Assembly (NCBI RefSeq): GCF_017163755.1 | Contig: NZ_JAFIWC010000005.1 | Location: 1-64,000 of the forward strand | Direction: 5' to 3' | Length of the DNA: 64,000 nucleotides | Source of the DNA: Xanthomonas sp. | GTDB taxonomy: Bacteria; Pseudomonadota; Gammaproteobacteria; Xanthomonadales; Xanthomonadaceae | Shown: one piece after another, positions 1 to 9,993 of the stretch | Numbering within the stretch: position 1 is the first letter of the stretch | Layout of the letters: every line of letters begins with the position of its first letter | The notes under the pieces: model-generated | Told to the model about the DNA's origin: nothing | The model's database searches: none | What the model saw: only the letters and a program-made list of their open reading frames with translations | Program-made: the position numbers and the translations under genes

Positions 1-20
1 CGGTCCCCGGTCCCGACTGA
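1..20 (+). other. Window edge upstream of yhdP
   Basis: The 20 bases before the yhdP start hold two GGTCCC units, which resemble the short GGGACTC-type repeats seen elsewhere in the window. A TGA at 18-20 abuts the yhdP ATG. This could be the tail of an upstream gene, but too little is visible to say which. Confidence 0.3.
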
Positions 21-3000
21 ATGCCCACCCCCCTGCGCCGCCGCCTGCGACTGGCCCGTCGTGCCGCGTTCTACGTGGTGGCGATCGGGCTGGTGTGCGT
101 GGCGCTGCTGGTCGGTGCGCTGAGCCAGGCGTTGCCGCTGGTCGAGCGGCATCCGGACCGGGTCCAGGCCTGGCTCAGCGAACGCGCCGGGCGGCCGATC
201 CATTTCGACCGGGTGCAGACCGCGTGGACCCGGCGCGGGCCGTTGCTGCGCCTGGACGGGCTGCGCGTCGGCGCCGGCGACGGCGTGCGCGTCGGCCAGG
301 CCGAGGTGCTGGTGTCGATGTATGCCGGACTGTTGCCGGGGCGCTCGTTCACCGAGCTGCGCCTGCGCGGGCTGGCGCTGACCCTGCTGCGCAGCGCCGA
401 CGGCGTGTGGTCGGTGCGCGGACTGCCGGCGGCCGGGCACGGCGACCCGCTGGACGCGCTGCAGGGCCTGGGCGAGCTGCAGGTGATCGACGGCCGCCTG
501 GCGATCCATGCGCCGGAGCTGGGCCTGGACGCGCGGTTGCCGAAGATCGACCTGCGCCTGCGCGTGGACGGCGAGCGCCTGCGGGTCGGCGCGCAGGGCT
601 GGATCGATCCGCGGCAGCCGCCGCTGACCGCGGTGCTGGACATGGACCGCAAGCGTGGCGACGGCCAGGCCTACCTCGCCGCGCGCCCGGCCGAGCTGGC
701 CGGATGGGGCGGGCTGCTGCAGGCCGCCGGGGTGCGCGTCGAGTCGGGCAAGGGCGAGGTGGAGGCCTGGGTGCGCCTGCACGCGCACCGGGTCGACAGC
801 GTCACCGCCGAACTCGCGCTGCGCGAGCTGCGCCTGGCCGGGGCCGCGCTGGCCGACAGTCCGGCGCCGCCGCAGGTCCGCTTCACCACGCTGCAGGCCA
901 AGGCGCGCTGGCGCGCGATCGACGGCGGCTGGCGGCTGGACGCGCCGCAGCTGCGGATCGGCCAGCCGGGCCTGGCGCCGCAGCGGCTGGACGGCCTGAC
1001 CGTCGCCGGCGGCCGCCGCTACGCGCTGTTCGGCGAACACCTGGATGCCGCGCCGCTGATCGCAGTGGCCGCGCTCAGCGACCGGCTGTCGCCGCGCTTG
1101 CGCGCCTGGCTGTACCGCGCGCGCCCGCAGCTGCAGCTGACCGGGGTGGCGCTGACCGGCACCGCCGGCGGGCCGGTGTACGGCCGCGGCCGGCTGAGCG
1201 AGCTGGCGTTCGCGCCGGTCGGCCGCTCGCCGGGGGTCAGCGGCCTGCGCGGGCGCTTCGAAGGCGACGCGCAGGGCGGCGAATTGGTGCTGGATGCGGC
1301 CAGCGCGCTGCGCTTCGACTGGCCCACCGGCTTCGGCGTGGTCCACGAGGTGCACCTGGCCGGGCGCGTGGTCGGCTTCCGCGATGGCGACGACTGGCGC
1401 ATCGCGACCCCGGCGCTGCGCGTGCAGGGCAGCGACTATGGCCTGGACGTGCGCGGCGGGCTGCGCTTCCAGGGCGACGGCTCGCGCCCGTGGATCGACC
1501 TGGCCGCGGACCTGCAGGACGCGCCGGTGGTGGCGGCGAAGAAGTTCTGGGTGCATTCGAAGATGAGCAAGGTGGCCACCGACTGGCTGGACGCGGCGCT
1601 GCAGGGCGGCCGGGTGCGCGGCGGCCGCGCGCTGGTGTCCGGCGACCTGGACCAGTGGCCGTTCGTCGACCGCAACGGCCGCTTCGAGGCCACCGCGCGG
1701 CTGGACCAGGCCAAGGTGCGCTTCCAGCGCGAATGGCCGATGGTGGAACGGGTGGACGCGGACGTGGCGTTCATCGGCAACGGCGTCGAGATCCGCGGCC
1801 GCGGCGAACTGGGCGGGGTGCCGGTCGAGCGGCTGTCGGCGACGCTGCCGGATTTCAAGCAGGGGCAGCTGAGCGTGCTGGCCGGCAGCCGCGCCGACAC
1901 CGGCAAGCTGCTGGCGATGCTGCGGCAGAGCCCGCTGCGCAGCCGCTACGGCGACACCCTGGACGCGCTCAGCGCGTCCGGCCCGGCCGACGTCAGCTTC
2001 GATCTGCTGCAGCCGCTGCGCCGCGGCGTGGGCGTGCGCCACCTGCGCGGCAAGGTGGAGCTGCTCGGCGCGCACATCGCCGACAAGCGCTGGGACGTGG
2101 CCTTCGACGACATGCGCGGCAGCGCCGACTACCGCGATACCGGCTTCGACGCGCCGATGCTGTCGGTGCTGCACCTGGGCCAGCCCGGGGTGCTGGCGTT
2201 GCGCGTGGGCGACGGCGTCGGCGATCCGCGGCAGGCCTTCGAGGGCCAGCTGACCGCGTCGCTGGACGCCGACGCGCTGCTCGACCGCGCGCCGGAAATG
2301 ACCTGGCTCAAACCCTACGTGCAGGGCCGCTCGCGCTGGACCATCGGCGTCGGCGTGCCCAAGACCGCCACCGGCGGCATCCAGCCGCCGACCCGGCTGC
2401 AGCTGCGTTCGGACCTGGTCGGCACCGCGCTGCAGCTGCCGGCGCCGTTGGACAAGGCGCCGGCGGTGCCGCTGGCGACCTCGGTCAACGCCGCGCTGCC
2501 GGTGGGCAGCGGCCGCATCGACGTGGCCTTCGGCAAGCTGCTGGCGCTGGTCGCGCGCAGCCAGAACGGCAAGACCGGGGTCAAGGTGGTGATGGGCACC
2601 GACCGGGTCGCCGAGGAGCCGCCGCCGCTCGGGCTGGAGGTGAGCGGGCGCGCCGCCTCGCTGGATGCGATCGACTGGATCGGCCTGGCCAAGGGCGCCA
2701 CCGCCGACGATCCCGGCGATGCCGGCGGCGCCGATCTGCCCTTGAACCGGATCGACCTGATGGTGGACCGCCTGCTGCTGCTCGGCGGCGTCTTCGACCA
2801 CACCCGGCTGCGCCTGCAGCCGCAGGCCGGCGCGGTGGCGGTGCACCTGGACGGCCCGGCGCTGTCCGGCGAGCTCAGCGTGCCGAGCAAGGACGGCGGC
2901 GTGCTCGGCGGCAAGCTGGCGCGGGTGCACTGGCGCTCGGCGGCGCCGAAGCCGGCCGAGCCGGTGGTGGCCGCGCCGGAGCCGGCGCGGCAGGCCACCG

Positions 3001-3866
3001 ACGAGCTCGACCCGGCGGCGATTCCGGCGCTGGCGCTGGACATCGACGACCTGCGCTTCGGCGAGATGAACCTGGGCGCGGCGTCGCTGCGGACCCGCCC
3101 GCTGGGCGACGGCCTGCGCGTGGACCAGCTGCACCTGCGCTCGGACAGGCAGAAGATCGACATCAGCGGCGACTGGCGCGGCAAGGGCGCCACCGCGCGG
3201 ACCCAGCTCGCGGCGAACGTGGACAGCCAGGACCTGGGCGCGCTGATGCACAACCTGGCCTTCGGCGGCCAGCTACGCGGCGGCCAGGGCGAGCTGCAGC
3301 TGAGCGCCGGCTGGCCCGGCAGCCCGGCGGCGTTCCAGCTGGCGACGCTGCAAGGCGAACTCACCGTGGCCGCGCGCAACGGCCAGCTGCTGGAGCTGGA
3401 GCCGGGCGCCGGCCGCGTGCTCGGGCTGCTCAGCGTGGCGCAGCTGCCGCGCCGGCTGATGTTCGACTTCCGCGACTTCTTCTCCAAGGGCTTCGCCTTC
3501 AACCGCATCGACGGCCAGGTGCAGTTCGGCGGCGGCGTGGCGCGCGCCGAGGCGATGGTGATCGACGGGCCGGCGGCGGAGATCAAGGTGCGCGGCCGCG
3601 CCGACCTGCGCGCGCAGGAGTTCGACCAGACCATCGACGTCAATCCCAAGGCCGGCAACCTGCTGACCGTGGTCGGCGCGGTCGCCGGCGGCCCGGTCGG
3701 CGCGGCGGTCGGCGCGGCGGCCAATGCGGTGCTCGGCAAGCCGCTGGGCAGCATCGGCGCGCGCACCTACCGCGTCACCGGGCCGTGGAAGGAGCCCAAG
3801 GTGGAGGTGATCGAGCGCGACGCCGCGCGTGCGCCCAGCCCGCCGGCGGCGTCCGGAAGTCATTGA
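21..3866 (+). CDS. yhdP: YhdP family envelope protein (AsmA-like, DUF3971)
   Basis: The product is a 1281-residue protein, close to the roughly 1270 residues usual for YhdP/TIGR02099 proteins. A single N-terminal membrane anchor lies at about residues 15-37. A very long region of repeating beta-strand pattern follows, and a typical AsmA-like C-terminal part ends with a Gly/Ala-rich hydrophobic stretch at about 1210-1240. Family knowledge: YhdP, with TamB and YdbH, helps phospholipids cross the periplasm to the outer membrane. The ATG at 21 directly follows a TGA at 18-20, so it may be translationally coupled to an unseen upstream gene. tldD begins 73 bases after its stop, a neighbour order common in gammaproteobacteria. 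Identity is sure at family level; the transport role is inferred from the family. Confidence 0.9.
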   Translation: MPTPLRRRLRLARRAAFYVVAIGLVCVALLVGALSQALPLVERHPDRVQAWLSERAGRPIHFDRVQTAWTRRGPLLRLDGLRVGAGDGVRVGQAEVLVSMYAGLLPGRSFTELRLRGLALTLLRSADGVWSVRGLPAAGHGDPLDALQGLGELQVIDGRLAIHAPELGLDARLPKIDLRLRVDGERLRVGAQGWIDPRQPPLTAVLDMDRKRGDGQAYLAARPAELAGWGGLLQAAGVRVESGKGEVEAWVRLHAHRVDSVTAELALRELRLAGAALADSPAPPQVRFTTLQAKARWRAIDGGWRLDAPQLRIGQPGLAPQRLDGLTVAGGRRYALFGEHLDAAPLIAVAALSDRLSPRLRAWLYRARPQLQLTGVALTGTAGGPVYGRGRLSELAFAPVGRSPGVSGLRGRFEGDAQGGELVLDAASALRFDWPTGFGVVHEVHLAGRVVGFRDGDDWRIATPALRVQGSDYGLDVRGGLRFQGDGSRPWIDLAADLQDAPVVAAKKFWVHSKMSKVATDWLDAALQGGRVRGGRALVSGDLDQWPFVDRNGRFEATARLDQAKVRFQREWPMVERVDADVAFIGNGVEIRGRGELGGVPVERLSATLPDFKQGQLSVLAGSRADTGKLLAMLRQSPLRSRYGDTLDALSASGPADVSFDLLQPLRRGVGVRHLRGKVELLGAHIADKRWDVAFDDMRGSADYRDTGFDAPMLSVLHLGQPGVLALRVGDGVGDPRQAFEGQLTASLDADALLDRAPEMTWLKPYVQGRSRWTIGVGVPKTATGGIQPPTRLQLRSDLVGTALQLPAPLDKAPAVPLATSVNAALPVGSGRIDVAFGKLLALVARSQNGKTGVKVVMGTDRVAEEPPPLGLEVSGRAASLDAIDWIGLAKGATADDPGDAGGADLPLNRIDLMVDRLLLLGGVFDHTRLRLQPQAGAVAVHLDGPALSGELSVPSKDGGVLGGKLARVHWRSAAPKPAEPVVAAPEPARQATDELDPAAIPALALDIDDLRFGEMNLGAASLRTRPLGDGLRVDQLHLRSDRQKIDISGDWRGKGATARTQLAANVDSQDLGALMHNLAFGGQLRGGQGELQLSAGWPGSPAAFQLATLQGELTVAARNGQLLELEPGAGRVLGLLSVAQLPRRLMFDFRDFFSKGFAFNRIDGQVQFGGGVARAEAMVIDGPAAEIKVRGRADLRAQEFDQTIDVNPKAGNLLTVVGAVAGGPVGAAVGAAANAVLGKPLGSIGARTYRVTGPWKEPKVEVIERDAARAPSPPAASGSH

Positions 3867-3939
3867 TCGCATTGCCTTCGTTCGCATGGCCGCCGCCGCC
3901 GCGCTTGCGATCCGCGTCCCCATCCCCCATGTTGGCCCC

Positions 3940-5382
3940 ATGACCGAAAACGCCCTCAGCCTCGCCGAAACCCGCCTGTTGCTTCCCGCCGGCCTCGACG
4001 CCACCAGCCTGGAGCGCGCCTTCGGCACGCTGCTCGGTCCCGGCATCGACTTCGGCGACCTGTATTTCCAGCATTCGCGCCGCGAGAGCTGGAGCGTGGA
4101 GGACGGCATCGTCAAGGACGGCGCGCACTCCATCGAGCAGGGCGTGGGCGTGCGCGCGATCTCCGGCGAGAAGACCGGCTTCGCCTATTCCGACGACATC
4201 CACCGCGATGCGCTGCTGGCCGCGGCGCAGTCGGCGCGGGCGATTTCGCGCGACGGCGGCGAGCAGCCGGCGCAGTCGCTGCTGCGCGGCGGCGGCCGCG
4301 CGCTGTATCCGGCGCTGGACCCGGTCGACGGCATGGGCAACGACCTGAAGGTCGAACTGCTGCGGCGCCTGGACCAGTACCTGCGCGCCGCCGATCCGCG
4401 CGTGCAGCAGGTGATGGTCGGCCTGTCCGGCGGCGTGGACACGGTGCTGGTGGCGCGCAGCGACGGCGTGCTCGCCGCCGACGTGCGCCCGCTGGTGCGG
4501 CTGAACGTGCAGGTGATCGTGGAGCAGAACGGGCGCCGCGAATCCGGCTATGCCGGCGGCGGCGGCCGCTACGGCTACGAAGTGCTGTTCGCCGACGGCA
4601 GGCCCGAGGGCTTCGCCAAGGAGGCGCTGCGGCAGGCGCTGGTGAACCTGGAGGCGGTACCGGCGCCGGCCGGGGTGATGCCGGTGGTGCTGGGCGCGGG
4701 CTGGCCCGGCGTGCTGCTGCACGAGGCGGTCGGCCACGGCCTGGAAGGCGACTTCGCGCGCAAGGGCACCAGCGTCTACGCCGGCCGCGTCGGCCAGCGC
4801 GTGGCCTCGCCGGGGGTGACCATCGTCGACGACGGCACCCTGGCGGGGCGCCGCGGCTCGCTCAACGTCGACGACGAAGGCACGCCGAGCAACTGCACCA
4901 CCTTGATCGAGGACGGCGTGCTGGTCGGCTACATGCAGGACTCGCTGAACGCGCGGCTGATGGGCGTGGCGCCCACCGGCAACGGCCGCCGCGAATCGTT
5001 CGCGCACCTGCCGATGCCGCGCATGACCAACACCTACATGCTGGCCGGCCAGCACGATCCGCAGGAGATGATCCGCTCGGTGAAGAAGGGCCTGTACGCG
5101 GTCAATTTCGGCGGCGGCCAGGTCGACATCACCAGCGGCAAGTACGTGTTCTCGGCCACCGAGGCCTACCTGATCGAGGACGGCCGGGTCACCGCGCCGG
5201 TCAAGGGCGCCACGCTGATCGGCAACGGCCCGGAGACCATGCAGAAGGTGCGCATGATCGGCCACGACCTGGCGCTGGACGAAGGCGTGGGCGTATGCGG
5301 CAAGGACGGGCAGAGCGTGCCGGTCGGCGTCGGCCAGCCGTCGCTGCTGATCGACGGGCTGACCGTGGGCGGGACGGCCTAG
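3940..5382 (+). CDS. tldD: Metalloprotease TldD
   Basis: This is the 480-residue TldD subunit of the TldD/TldE (PmbA) zinc protease, which degrades unfolded peptides and takes part in maturing some modified peptides in other bacteria. The zinc motif HEAVGH is at residues 261-266, in the place known for TldD; the partner PmbA lacks it. The ATG at 3940 is chosen because the product then matches the family length of 481. An upstream start at 3829 would overlap the end of yhdP and add an unrelated Arg/Ala-rich leader. The partner gene pmbA lies about 950 bases downstream on the same strand, with yjgA on the opposite strand between them, as is common in proteobacteria. Confidence 0.95.
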   Translation: MTENALSLAETRLLLPAGLDATSLERAFGTLLGPGIDFGDLYFQHSRRESWSVEDGIVKDGAHSIEQGVGVRAISGEKTGFAYSDDIHRDALLAAAQSARAISRDGGEQPAQSLLRGGGRALYPALDPVDGMGNDLKVELLRRLDQYLRAADPRVQQVMVGLSGGVDTVLVARSDGVLAADVRPLVRLNVQVIVEQNGRRESGYAGGGGRYGYEVLFADGRPEGFAKEALRQALVNLEAVPAPAGVMPVVLGAGWPGVLLHEAVGHGLEGDFARKGTSVYAGRVGQRVASPGVTIVDDGTLAGRRGSLNVDDEGTPSNCTTLIEDGVLVGYMQDSLNARLMGVAPTGNGRRESFAHLPMPRMTNTYMLAGQHDPQEMIRSVKKGLYAVNFGGGQVDITSGKYVFSATEAYLIEDGRVTAPVKGATLIGNGPETMQKVRMIGHDLALDEGVGVCGKDGQSVPVGVGQPSLLIDGLTVGGTA

Positions 5383-5390
5383 GAGCCGGG

Positions 5391-5422
5391 AGTGGGGAAT
5401 CGGGATTCGGGATTCGGCAACG
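5391..5422. repeat. GGGATTC-type short tandem repeat
   Basis: Degenerate heptamers (GGGAATC, GGGATTC, GGGATTC) lie just after the tldD stop. The same family occurs near 1, 5590, 24870, 33405, 33530 and 59380. Confidence 0.6.
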
Positions 5423-5550
5423 CCAGGCGCGCGCCATGCGCGCGCAGTGGCGATAGCGGCCTGGCGGGCAGGGTCCTGCGGCGGCGCACCCGACACCGAG
5501 GCGGCACCGCGTTAGTGGCGGCCAGGCGCAGCAGCGGCCGGCGGCGCGGT

Positions 5551-6138
5551 TCAGTCGCGCTCGTCGGCCTCGTCGCCGTCCGCGTCTTCGAGTCCCGAGT
5601 CCCGAGCCCCGGGTCCCGCTCCCTCCAGCACCAGCTCGCGCAACTCCCGGAACAATTCCCGATAGGCGTGCGGCGGCTTGTTCTTCAGCCGCTCCTCCTT
5701 GGCGTTGCGGATCAGCTGGCGCAGCCGCTGGCGGTCGACGTCGGGGTATTCGGCCAGCAGTTCGGACAGCGCCGCGTCGCCGTCGGCGAGCAGCCGTTCG
5801 CGCCAGCCCTCGACCCGGTGCATCGCTGCCACCTCGCGGCGCGCGCCGTCGCTGTTGACGTCCATCGCCTCGCGGATCGCGTCCAGGGTCTCGTCGTCCT
5901 CGCGCCGCATCTGCTTGGCCAGGAACGCCAGCTGCCGCTTGTGCGCGATGTGCGAGGTGATGCGCTTGGCTTCGGCGATATGCGGCACCAGCGACTCGGG
6001 CACCGGCAGCTTGGCCAGCTGCGCCGGCGTCAGCGCCACCAGCTTCTCGCCCAGGGTCAGGATCTCCAGCGCCTCGCGGCGCTGCTGGCTGCGGCTGTCG
6101 CCGCGGAATTCACCGGTGTCTTCGTCGCGTCCGCGCAT
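5551..6138 (-). CDS. yjgA: YjgA/DarP family ribosome-associated protein (DUF615)
   Basis: This 195-residue, highly charged, helical protein belongs to the DUF615/YjgA family. In E. coli the protein (183 residues, also named DarP) binds late 50S assembly intermediates. The core, residues 10-170, holds the family pattern, including SRSQQRRE near the N-terminus, [16 protein letters not shown] in the middle and [11 protein letters not shown] towards the end. The C-terminal tail (about 172-195) is acidic and includes [11 protein letters not shown], encoded by a copy of the GAGTCCC/GGGACTC repeat that is otherwise intergenic here. The repeat therefore seems to have extended the reading frame. It is divergent from pmbA, with a 49-bp tandem hairpin repeat between the two starts. 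Confidence 0.92.
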   Translation of the reverse strand: MRGRDEDTGEFRGDSRSQQRREALEILTLGEKLVALTPAQLAKLPVPESLVPHIAEAKRITSHIAHKRQLAFLAKQMRREDDETLDAIREAMDVNSDGARREVAAMHRVEGWRERLLADGDAALSELLAEYPDVDRQRLRQLIRNAKEERLKNKPPHAYRELFRELRELVLEGAGPGARDSGLEDADGDEADERD

Positions 6139-6178
6139 GGTCGTACTACTCGATCAGTCTGAAACATCAAATTAGAAA

Positions 6179-6318
6179 GTCCGGCCATGGATGGCCGGGC
6201 TCCTGCGAAGGAATCGCACCATTCCAAGTCCGGCCATGGATGGCCGGGCTCTTGCGAAGGAATCGCACCATTCCAAGTCCGGCCATGGAGGGCCGGACTC
6301 CTGCGAAGGGACCCGCAT
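6179..6318. repeat. Three tandem copies of a 49-bp palindrome-containing repeat
   Basis: Units start at 6179, 6228 and 6277. Each begins GTCCGGCCATGG and continues to CACCATTCCAA; the third copy diverges after about 35 bases. The third copy holds a perfect inverted repeat GTCCGGCC...GGCCGGAC (6-base loop), and the first two hold the same with one or two mismatches. The array fills the gap between the divergent yjgA and pmbA genes. Translated copies of this element look like a protein N-terminus, so it can mislead start calls. Confidence 0.9.
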
Positions 6319-6333
6319 AACAAGGATAAAGCA

Positions 6334-7698
6334 TTGAACGCGATCACCTCCGACTTGCGCCGCGACGACAGCCTGGATCGCCTGGACCGGCTGTCCGAGA
6401 TCTCCCAACGGCTGCTGGCGCGCGCGCGCGAGCTCGGCGCCAGCCAGGCCGAGGTCAGCTGCAGCGAAGAGCGCGGGCTGGACATCAACGTGCGCCTGGG
6501 CGCGGTGGAGACGGTCGAGTCGACCCGCGACCGCGGTATCGGCGTGACCGTCTATTTCGGCCAGCGCAAGGGCAGCGCCAGCACCGCCGACCTGCACGAA
6601 TCCAGCCTGGAAGCGACCGTGGCCCAGGCCTGCGCGATCGCGCGCTACACCGAGGACGACGTGGCCTCCGGCCTGGCCGACGCGGCGCTGATGGCGCGGC
6701 AGATGCCGGAGCTGGACCGCTGGCATCCGTGGGCGCTGGACGCGGACGAGGCGATCGACCTGGCGCTGGCATGCGAGGCCGCCGGCCGCGACGCCGATCC
6801 GCGCGTGGCCAATTCCGACGGCGCGTCGGTGGGCAGCAGCGAGAGCCTGTCGGTCTACGCCAATTCGCACGGGTTCATCGGCCGCGAGCGCAGTACCCAC
6901 CATTCGATTGGTTGCGCGCTGATCGCCGGCCACGGCGACGGCATGCAGCGCGACAGCTGGTACAGCAGCGCCCTGGCGCGCGAGGACCTGGAAGCGCCGG
7001 CGGCGATCGGCCGCCACGCCGCCGAGCGCACCGTGGCCCGGCTGCAGCCGCGGTCGCTGGCCACCGGCGAACTGCCGGTGCTGTTCGCGCCGGAAATGGC
7101 GCGCTCGCTGATCGGCCACCTGCTCGGCGCGGTATCCGGCGGCGCGCTGTACCGCCGCGCCAGCTTCCTGCTCGACAGCGTCGGCACCCAGCTGTTCCCG
7201 GACTGGTTCGCCATCGACGAGAAGCCGCACCTGCGCCGCGGCCTGCGCTCGGCCACCTTCGACGGCGAGGGCGTGGCCACCCGCGAGGCGCCGCTGGTCA
7301 GCGCCGGCGTGCTGCAGCGCTATGTGCTCGGCAGCTACTCGGCACGCAAGCTGGGCCTGCAGACCACCGCCAACGCCGGCGGCGTGCACAACCTACAGGT
7401 GGCCGCCAACGCCGACGACCTGGCGTCGATCGCCGCCGGCATCCGCCGCGGGCTGCTGGTCACCGAGTTGATGGGGCAGGGCGTCAACAACGTCACCGGC
7501 GACTATTCGCGCGGCGCGGCCGGGTTCTGGATCGAGAACGGCGCCATCGCCTATCCGGTGGACGAGGTCACCATCGCCGGCAACCTGCGCGACATGTACC
7601 AGCGCATCGAGGCGGTCGGCCGCGACATCGACGTGCGCTCGCACGTGCACATCGGCTCGGTGCTGATCGGCAAGATGACCGTGGCCGGCAACGACTGA
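6334..7698 (+). CDS. pmbA: Metalloprotease PmbA (TldE)
   Basis: This is the 454-residue TldE/PmbA subunit, partner of TldD in the heteromeric protease; E. coli PmbA has 450 residues. It lacks the HExxxH motif, as PmbA proteins do. The start chosen is TTG at 6334, because AAGGA at 6322-6326 sits at good distance and the product then matches the family. Earlier in-frame starts (from 6187) would translate the 49-bp tandem repeats. It is divergent from yjgA and functionally paired with tldD at 3940. Confidence 0.92.
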   Translation: MNAITSDLRRDDSLDRLDRLSEISQRLLARARELGASQAEVSCSEERGLDINVRLGAVETVESTRDRGIGVTVYFGQRKGSASTADLHESSLEATVAQACAIARYTEDDVASGLADAALMARQMPELDRWHPWALDADEAIDLALACEAAGRDADPRVANSDGASVGSSESLSVYANSHGFIGRERSTHHSIGCALIAGHGDGMQRDSWYSSALAREDLEAPAAIGRHAAERTVARLQPRSLATGELPVLFAPEMARSLIGHLLGAVSGGALYRRASFLLDSVGTQLFPDWFAIDEKPHLRRGLRSATFDGEGVATREAPLVSAGVLQRYVLGSYSARKLGLQTTANAGGVHNLQVAANADDLASIAAGIRRGLLVTELMGQGVNNVTGDYSRGAAGFWIENGAIAYPVDEVTIAGNLRDMYQRIEAVGRDIDVRSHVHIGSVLIGKMTVAGND

Positions 7699-7742
7699 GC
7701 GGACTGCGCTGCTGGCGCGGATAGCGATCCGTGCGAGCTGGA

Positions 7743-7764
7743 GCCTCGGCCTGCCGGCCGAGGC
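7743..7764 (+). terminator. Candidate hairpin after pmbA
   Basis: GCCTCGGCC and GGCCGAGGC form a perfect 9-bp stem with a TGCC loop, 44 bases after the pmbA stop. There is no T-tract, so termination is uncertain. The rest of 7699-8024 shows no convincing coding sequence. Confidence 0.4.
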
Positions 7765-8024
7765 CATACGTCGGAAACACGGCGAGGCTGCCGGCGCCCT
7801 GGCCGGTGCAAACCGCCGCGTCGGCCCCGCCTGGCAAGGGCGCGCTCGGCATCTGCATGGGCAAGCGCGGGCGCCAGCGCGGCGGGCCGCCTGCGCCGCC
7901 CGGCCGCGAGCGAGCCCGGTAGCGGCGCGACCGGCGCATGCCTTCTCTTGACAGCGCGTCGCCTGGCGCCGAGAGTGGCGCGCCAGCGTCTTAACCATCT
8001 CACAACGAAGCAAGGGGAATACCG

Positions 8025-8402
8025 ATGAGCGAATTCGACAACGTGTCCGCGCCACCGCCGCCGCCGGCCGCCGCCGGCCCGCAGGAAGACCGCACGGTCG
8101 CCCTGATCACCCACCTGTCGGGCATCATCGCCGGCTTCATCGTGCCGCTGATCATCTGGCTGGTGAACAAGGACAACCCGGCCAAGTCGTTCCTCAACGA
8201 CCAGGCCAAGGAAGCGCTGAACTTCCAGATCACCGTCGCCATCGCCTACGTGATCTGCATCGTGCTCAGCGTCGTCATCATCGGCGGCTTCCTGATGCCG
8301 GTCGTGTGGGTGGTGAACCTGGTGTTCTGCATCCTGGCCGGGATCAAGGCCAACGAAGGCGTCGCCTACCGCTACCCGTTCGCGCTGCGCCTGATCAAGT
8401 AA
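8025..8402 (+). CDS. DUF4870 domain-containing membrane protein
   Basis: This small 125-residue inner-membrane protein has a Pro/Ala-rich cytoplasmic N-terminus (residues 8-20) and three hydrophobic segments at about 27-48, 66-88 and 90-112. The DUF4870/Tic20-like signature is present: THLSGII near 29, NPAKSFLNDQAKEALNFQ at about 50-67, and a C-terminal YPFALRLIK. The family's biochemical role is not known. The ribosome site AAGGGG lies about 9 bases before the ATG. It is followed by a strong intrinsic terminator, so it is probably a single-gene transcript. Confidence 0.88.
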   Translation: MSEFDNVSAPPPPPAAAGPQEDRTVALITHLSGIIAGFIVPLIIWLVNKDNPAKSFLNDQAKEALNFQITVAIAYVICIVLSVVIIGGFLMPVVWVVNLVFCILAGIKANEGVAYRYPFALRLIK

Positions 8403-8430
8403 GCGCGCAACGCCGGCAGGGGTTGGACGA

Positions 8431-8462
8431 GAAGGCCCGGCGTTCGCCGGGCCTTCTTTTTT
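8431..8462 (+). terminator. Intrinsic terminator after DUF4870 gene
   Basis: GAAGGCCCGGCG pairs with CGCCGGGCCTTC and is followed by six T residues (8457-8462). This is a textbook rho-independent terminator 28 bases after the stop. Confidence 0.93.
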
Positions 8463-8647
8463 GGAACGCCGTGGCCGACGCCGCCGGCACGTGTCCGAAG
8501 CCAGCCGTTTGGGGCGCGGCGGCGTCGAAATCCGGATCACGCCGGCCGTTTGCGGTCCGGCAGCCCACGATTCCACCGACTTCGCCGGTTCCCCCCGGCA
8601 CCGCTTCGCGACCTGCGGCGGACGCCGAAAGGACGCGCGCCGGCCGC

Positions 8648-9739
8648 TCAGTTCTGCGCGGGGGTGTTCTCGGCGAAGTACTCGTGGCTGTCGGCGTTCT
8701 TCACCGCGCGCGCCGGGTTGCTGCTGGCCAGGTTCTTCGCCGCGCTCTGGCCGTAGGCGTAGTCCGACGTGCCGGCGACCACGGTGAAGTGGCTCATCTC
8801 GTGGATCAGGGTGCCGGCCTTGGAGTCGGTGCCGGTCAACGGCGCGCTCCAGAACGCGTTGCACACGTAGATCTGGTACGGCTGGTTGGCGTAGACGTAG
8901 GCATAGGCGCTGTCGCTGCAGCCGCAATTGATGGTGACCTGCCCGTTGTTCTGGTCGATCGCCGCGTCGATGCTGACGAAGTTGGAGGTGGCGGTGCTGT
9001 AGCGGCTGGCGTTGTAGGCGCCGAACCAGGTGGTGTAGCGCGCGCCGGTGCTGCCGCCGTTGAGATAGGTCTTGGCGTTTTGCGAGTAGGTGCGCGCCGA
9101 GTTGACCGCGTTGCCGATGGTGCTGATCTGGCTGCTGCTGCACGAGGCGTAGTTGATGCCGTTGACCACCGCCTGCGGCCCGGCCATCAGATCGTTGCGC
9201 GTCGCGCGGCCGCGGCCGTCCAACCACAGCGTCAACGGGGCGCTGGTGACCGTCTGCGGCTGGCCGTCGGCGCGCAGCATCCTGTTGCCGTCGGAGAACG
9301 AGGCGTACTGCAGCGATGCGTTGAGGTTGATCGTGTAGTTGCCGCTGCGCGACAGGTCGTAGGCGCTGCCCAGGTCGATCTGCGCATGCCGCGCTTCGCC
9401 CGGCTGCAGGATCACGAAGTCTTCCGCGCGCGGCGCGGCGCGCTTGACCAGGCGTCCGACGTAGTCGACCACGCTGCCGTCGCGCTGGATCTCGAACAGG
9501 CTGGCGTCCAGCTCGCCCAGCGGCAGTTCCCACCTGGGCACGCGCGCGATGCGCTCGCCGGTGTTGCGCACGGTGACCGCTACCAGGCCGCGGTGCTGGC
9601 CATCGGCGTCGGCGATCGCGGTCAGTTCGACCTGCAGCGGGGTGGCCGGGCGCGTCAGTTGCGATTGCGCGGTGGCCGCCGAGATGCTGCCGACCAGGCT
9701 GAAGCCGATTGCCGCCGAGATCAGGGATGCGTGTTTCAT
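8648..9739 (-). CDS. Secreted M35 family zinc metallopeptidase (aspzincin)
   Basis: This 363-residue protein has a signal peptide ending near residue 24 (ATA-QSQ). The C-terminal catalytic domain has HEMSH at 313-317 and GTSDYAYG at 323-330, matching the aspzincin pattern HExxH plus GTxDxxYG, in which the Asp is the third zinc ligand. This points to the deuterolysin/peptidyl-Lys endopeptidase type (M35_2). The N-terminal half (about 30-170) is a beta-rich domain as in related bacterial secreted proteases. The ATG at 9739 has GGAGAG upstream; the earlier ATG at 9754 overlaps that site. It is divergent from the GH39 gene, and both products are exported hydrolases. The exact substrate cannot be told. 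Confidence 0.87.
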   Translation of the reverse strand: MKHASLISAAIGFSLVGSISAATAQSQLTRPATPLQVELTAIADADGQHRGLVAVTVRNTGERIARVPRWELPLGELDASLFEIQRDGSVVDYVGRLVKRAAPRAEDFVILQPGEARHAQIDLGSAYDLSRSGNYTINLNASLQYASFSDGNRMLRADGQPQTVTSAPLTLWLDGRGRATRNDLMAGPQAVVNGINYASCSSSQISTIGNAVNSARTYSQNAKTYLNGGSTGARYTTWFGAYNASRYSTATSNFVSIDAAIDQNNGQVTINCGCSDSAYAYVYANQPYQIYVCNAFWSAPLTGTDSKAGTLIHEMSHFTVVAGTSDYAYGQSAAKNLASSNPARAVKNADSHEYFAENTPAQN

Positions 9740-9993
9740 GCAGGCTCTCTCCATTCGAAAAGTGAGTGCCCATGCGAGGGCGTATGCAAACTAGCCCGGC
9801 GATCCGCGGGCATCCGGCGTTCGCGCGTTTGTCTGCGATTCCGTCCAGCGAAACGGGCGTTCGATCCCACAAACGGCAGCGCCGATTCGCCGCGGCGGAC
9901 GCGCGAATGGCGCGTTCGCAGGTGAGCTCCCGGTTTGCTGGTGCGCATGCCGGTGTTAGAGTCGAACGTTCGCGCCTTGGGAGAGGGGATGTC

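Noticed and set aside
95-3943. 1282-residue open frame overlapping yhdP in another frame
   Set aside because: It is Arg/Ala/Gly-rich with no domain and is a GC-codon shadow of yhdP.
6179-6318. Possible CRISPR array
   Set aside because: The repeats are contiguous 49-bp units without spacers, and no cas genes are present.
6187-6333. N-terminal extension of PmbA
   Set aside because: It translates the 49-bp tandem repeats; the TTG at 6334 has a good ribosome site and gives the family length.
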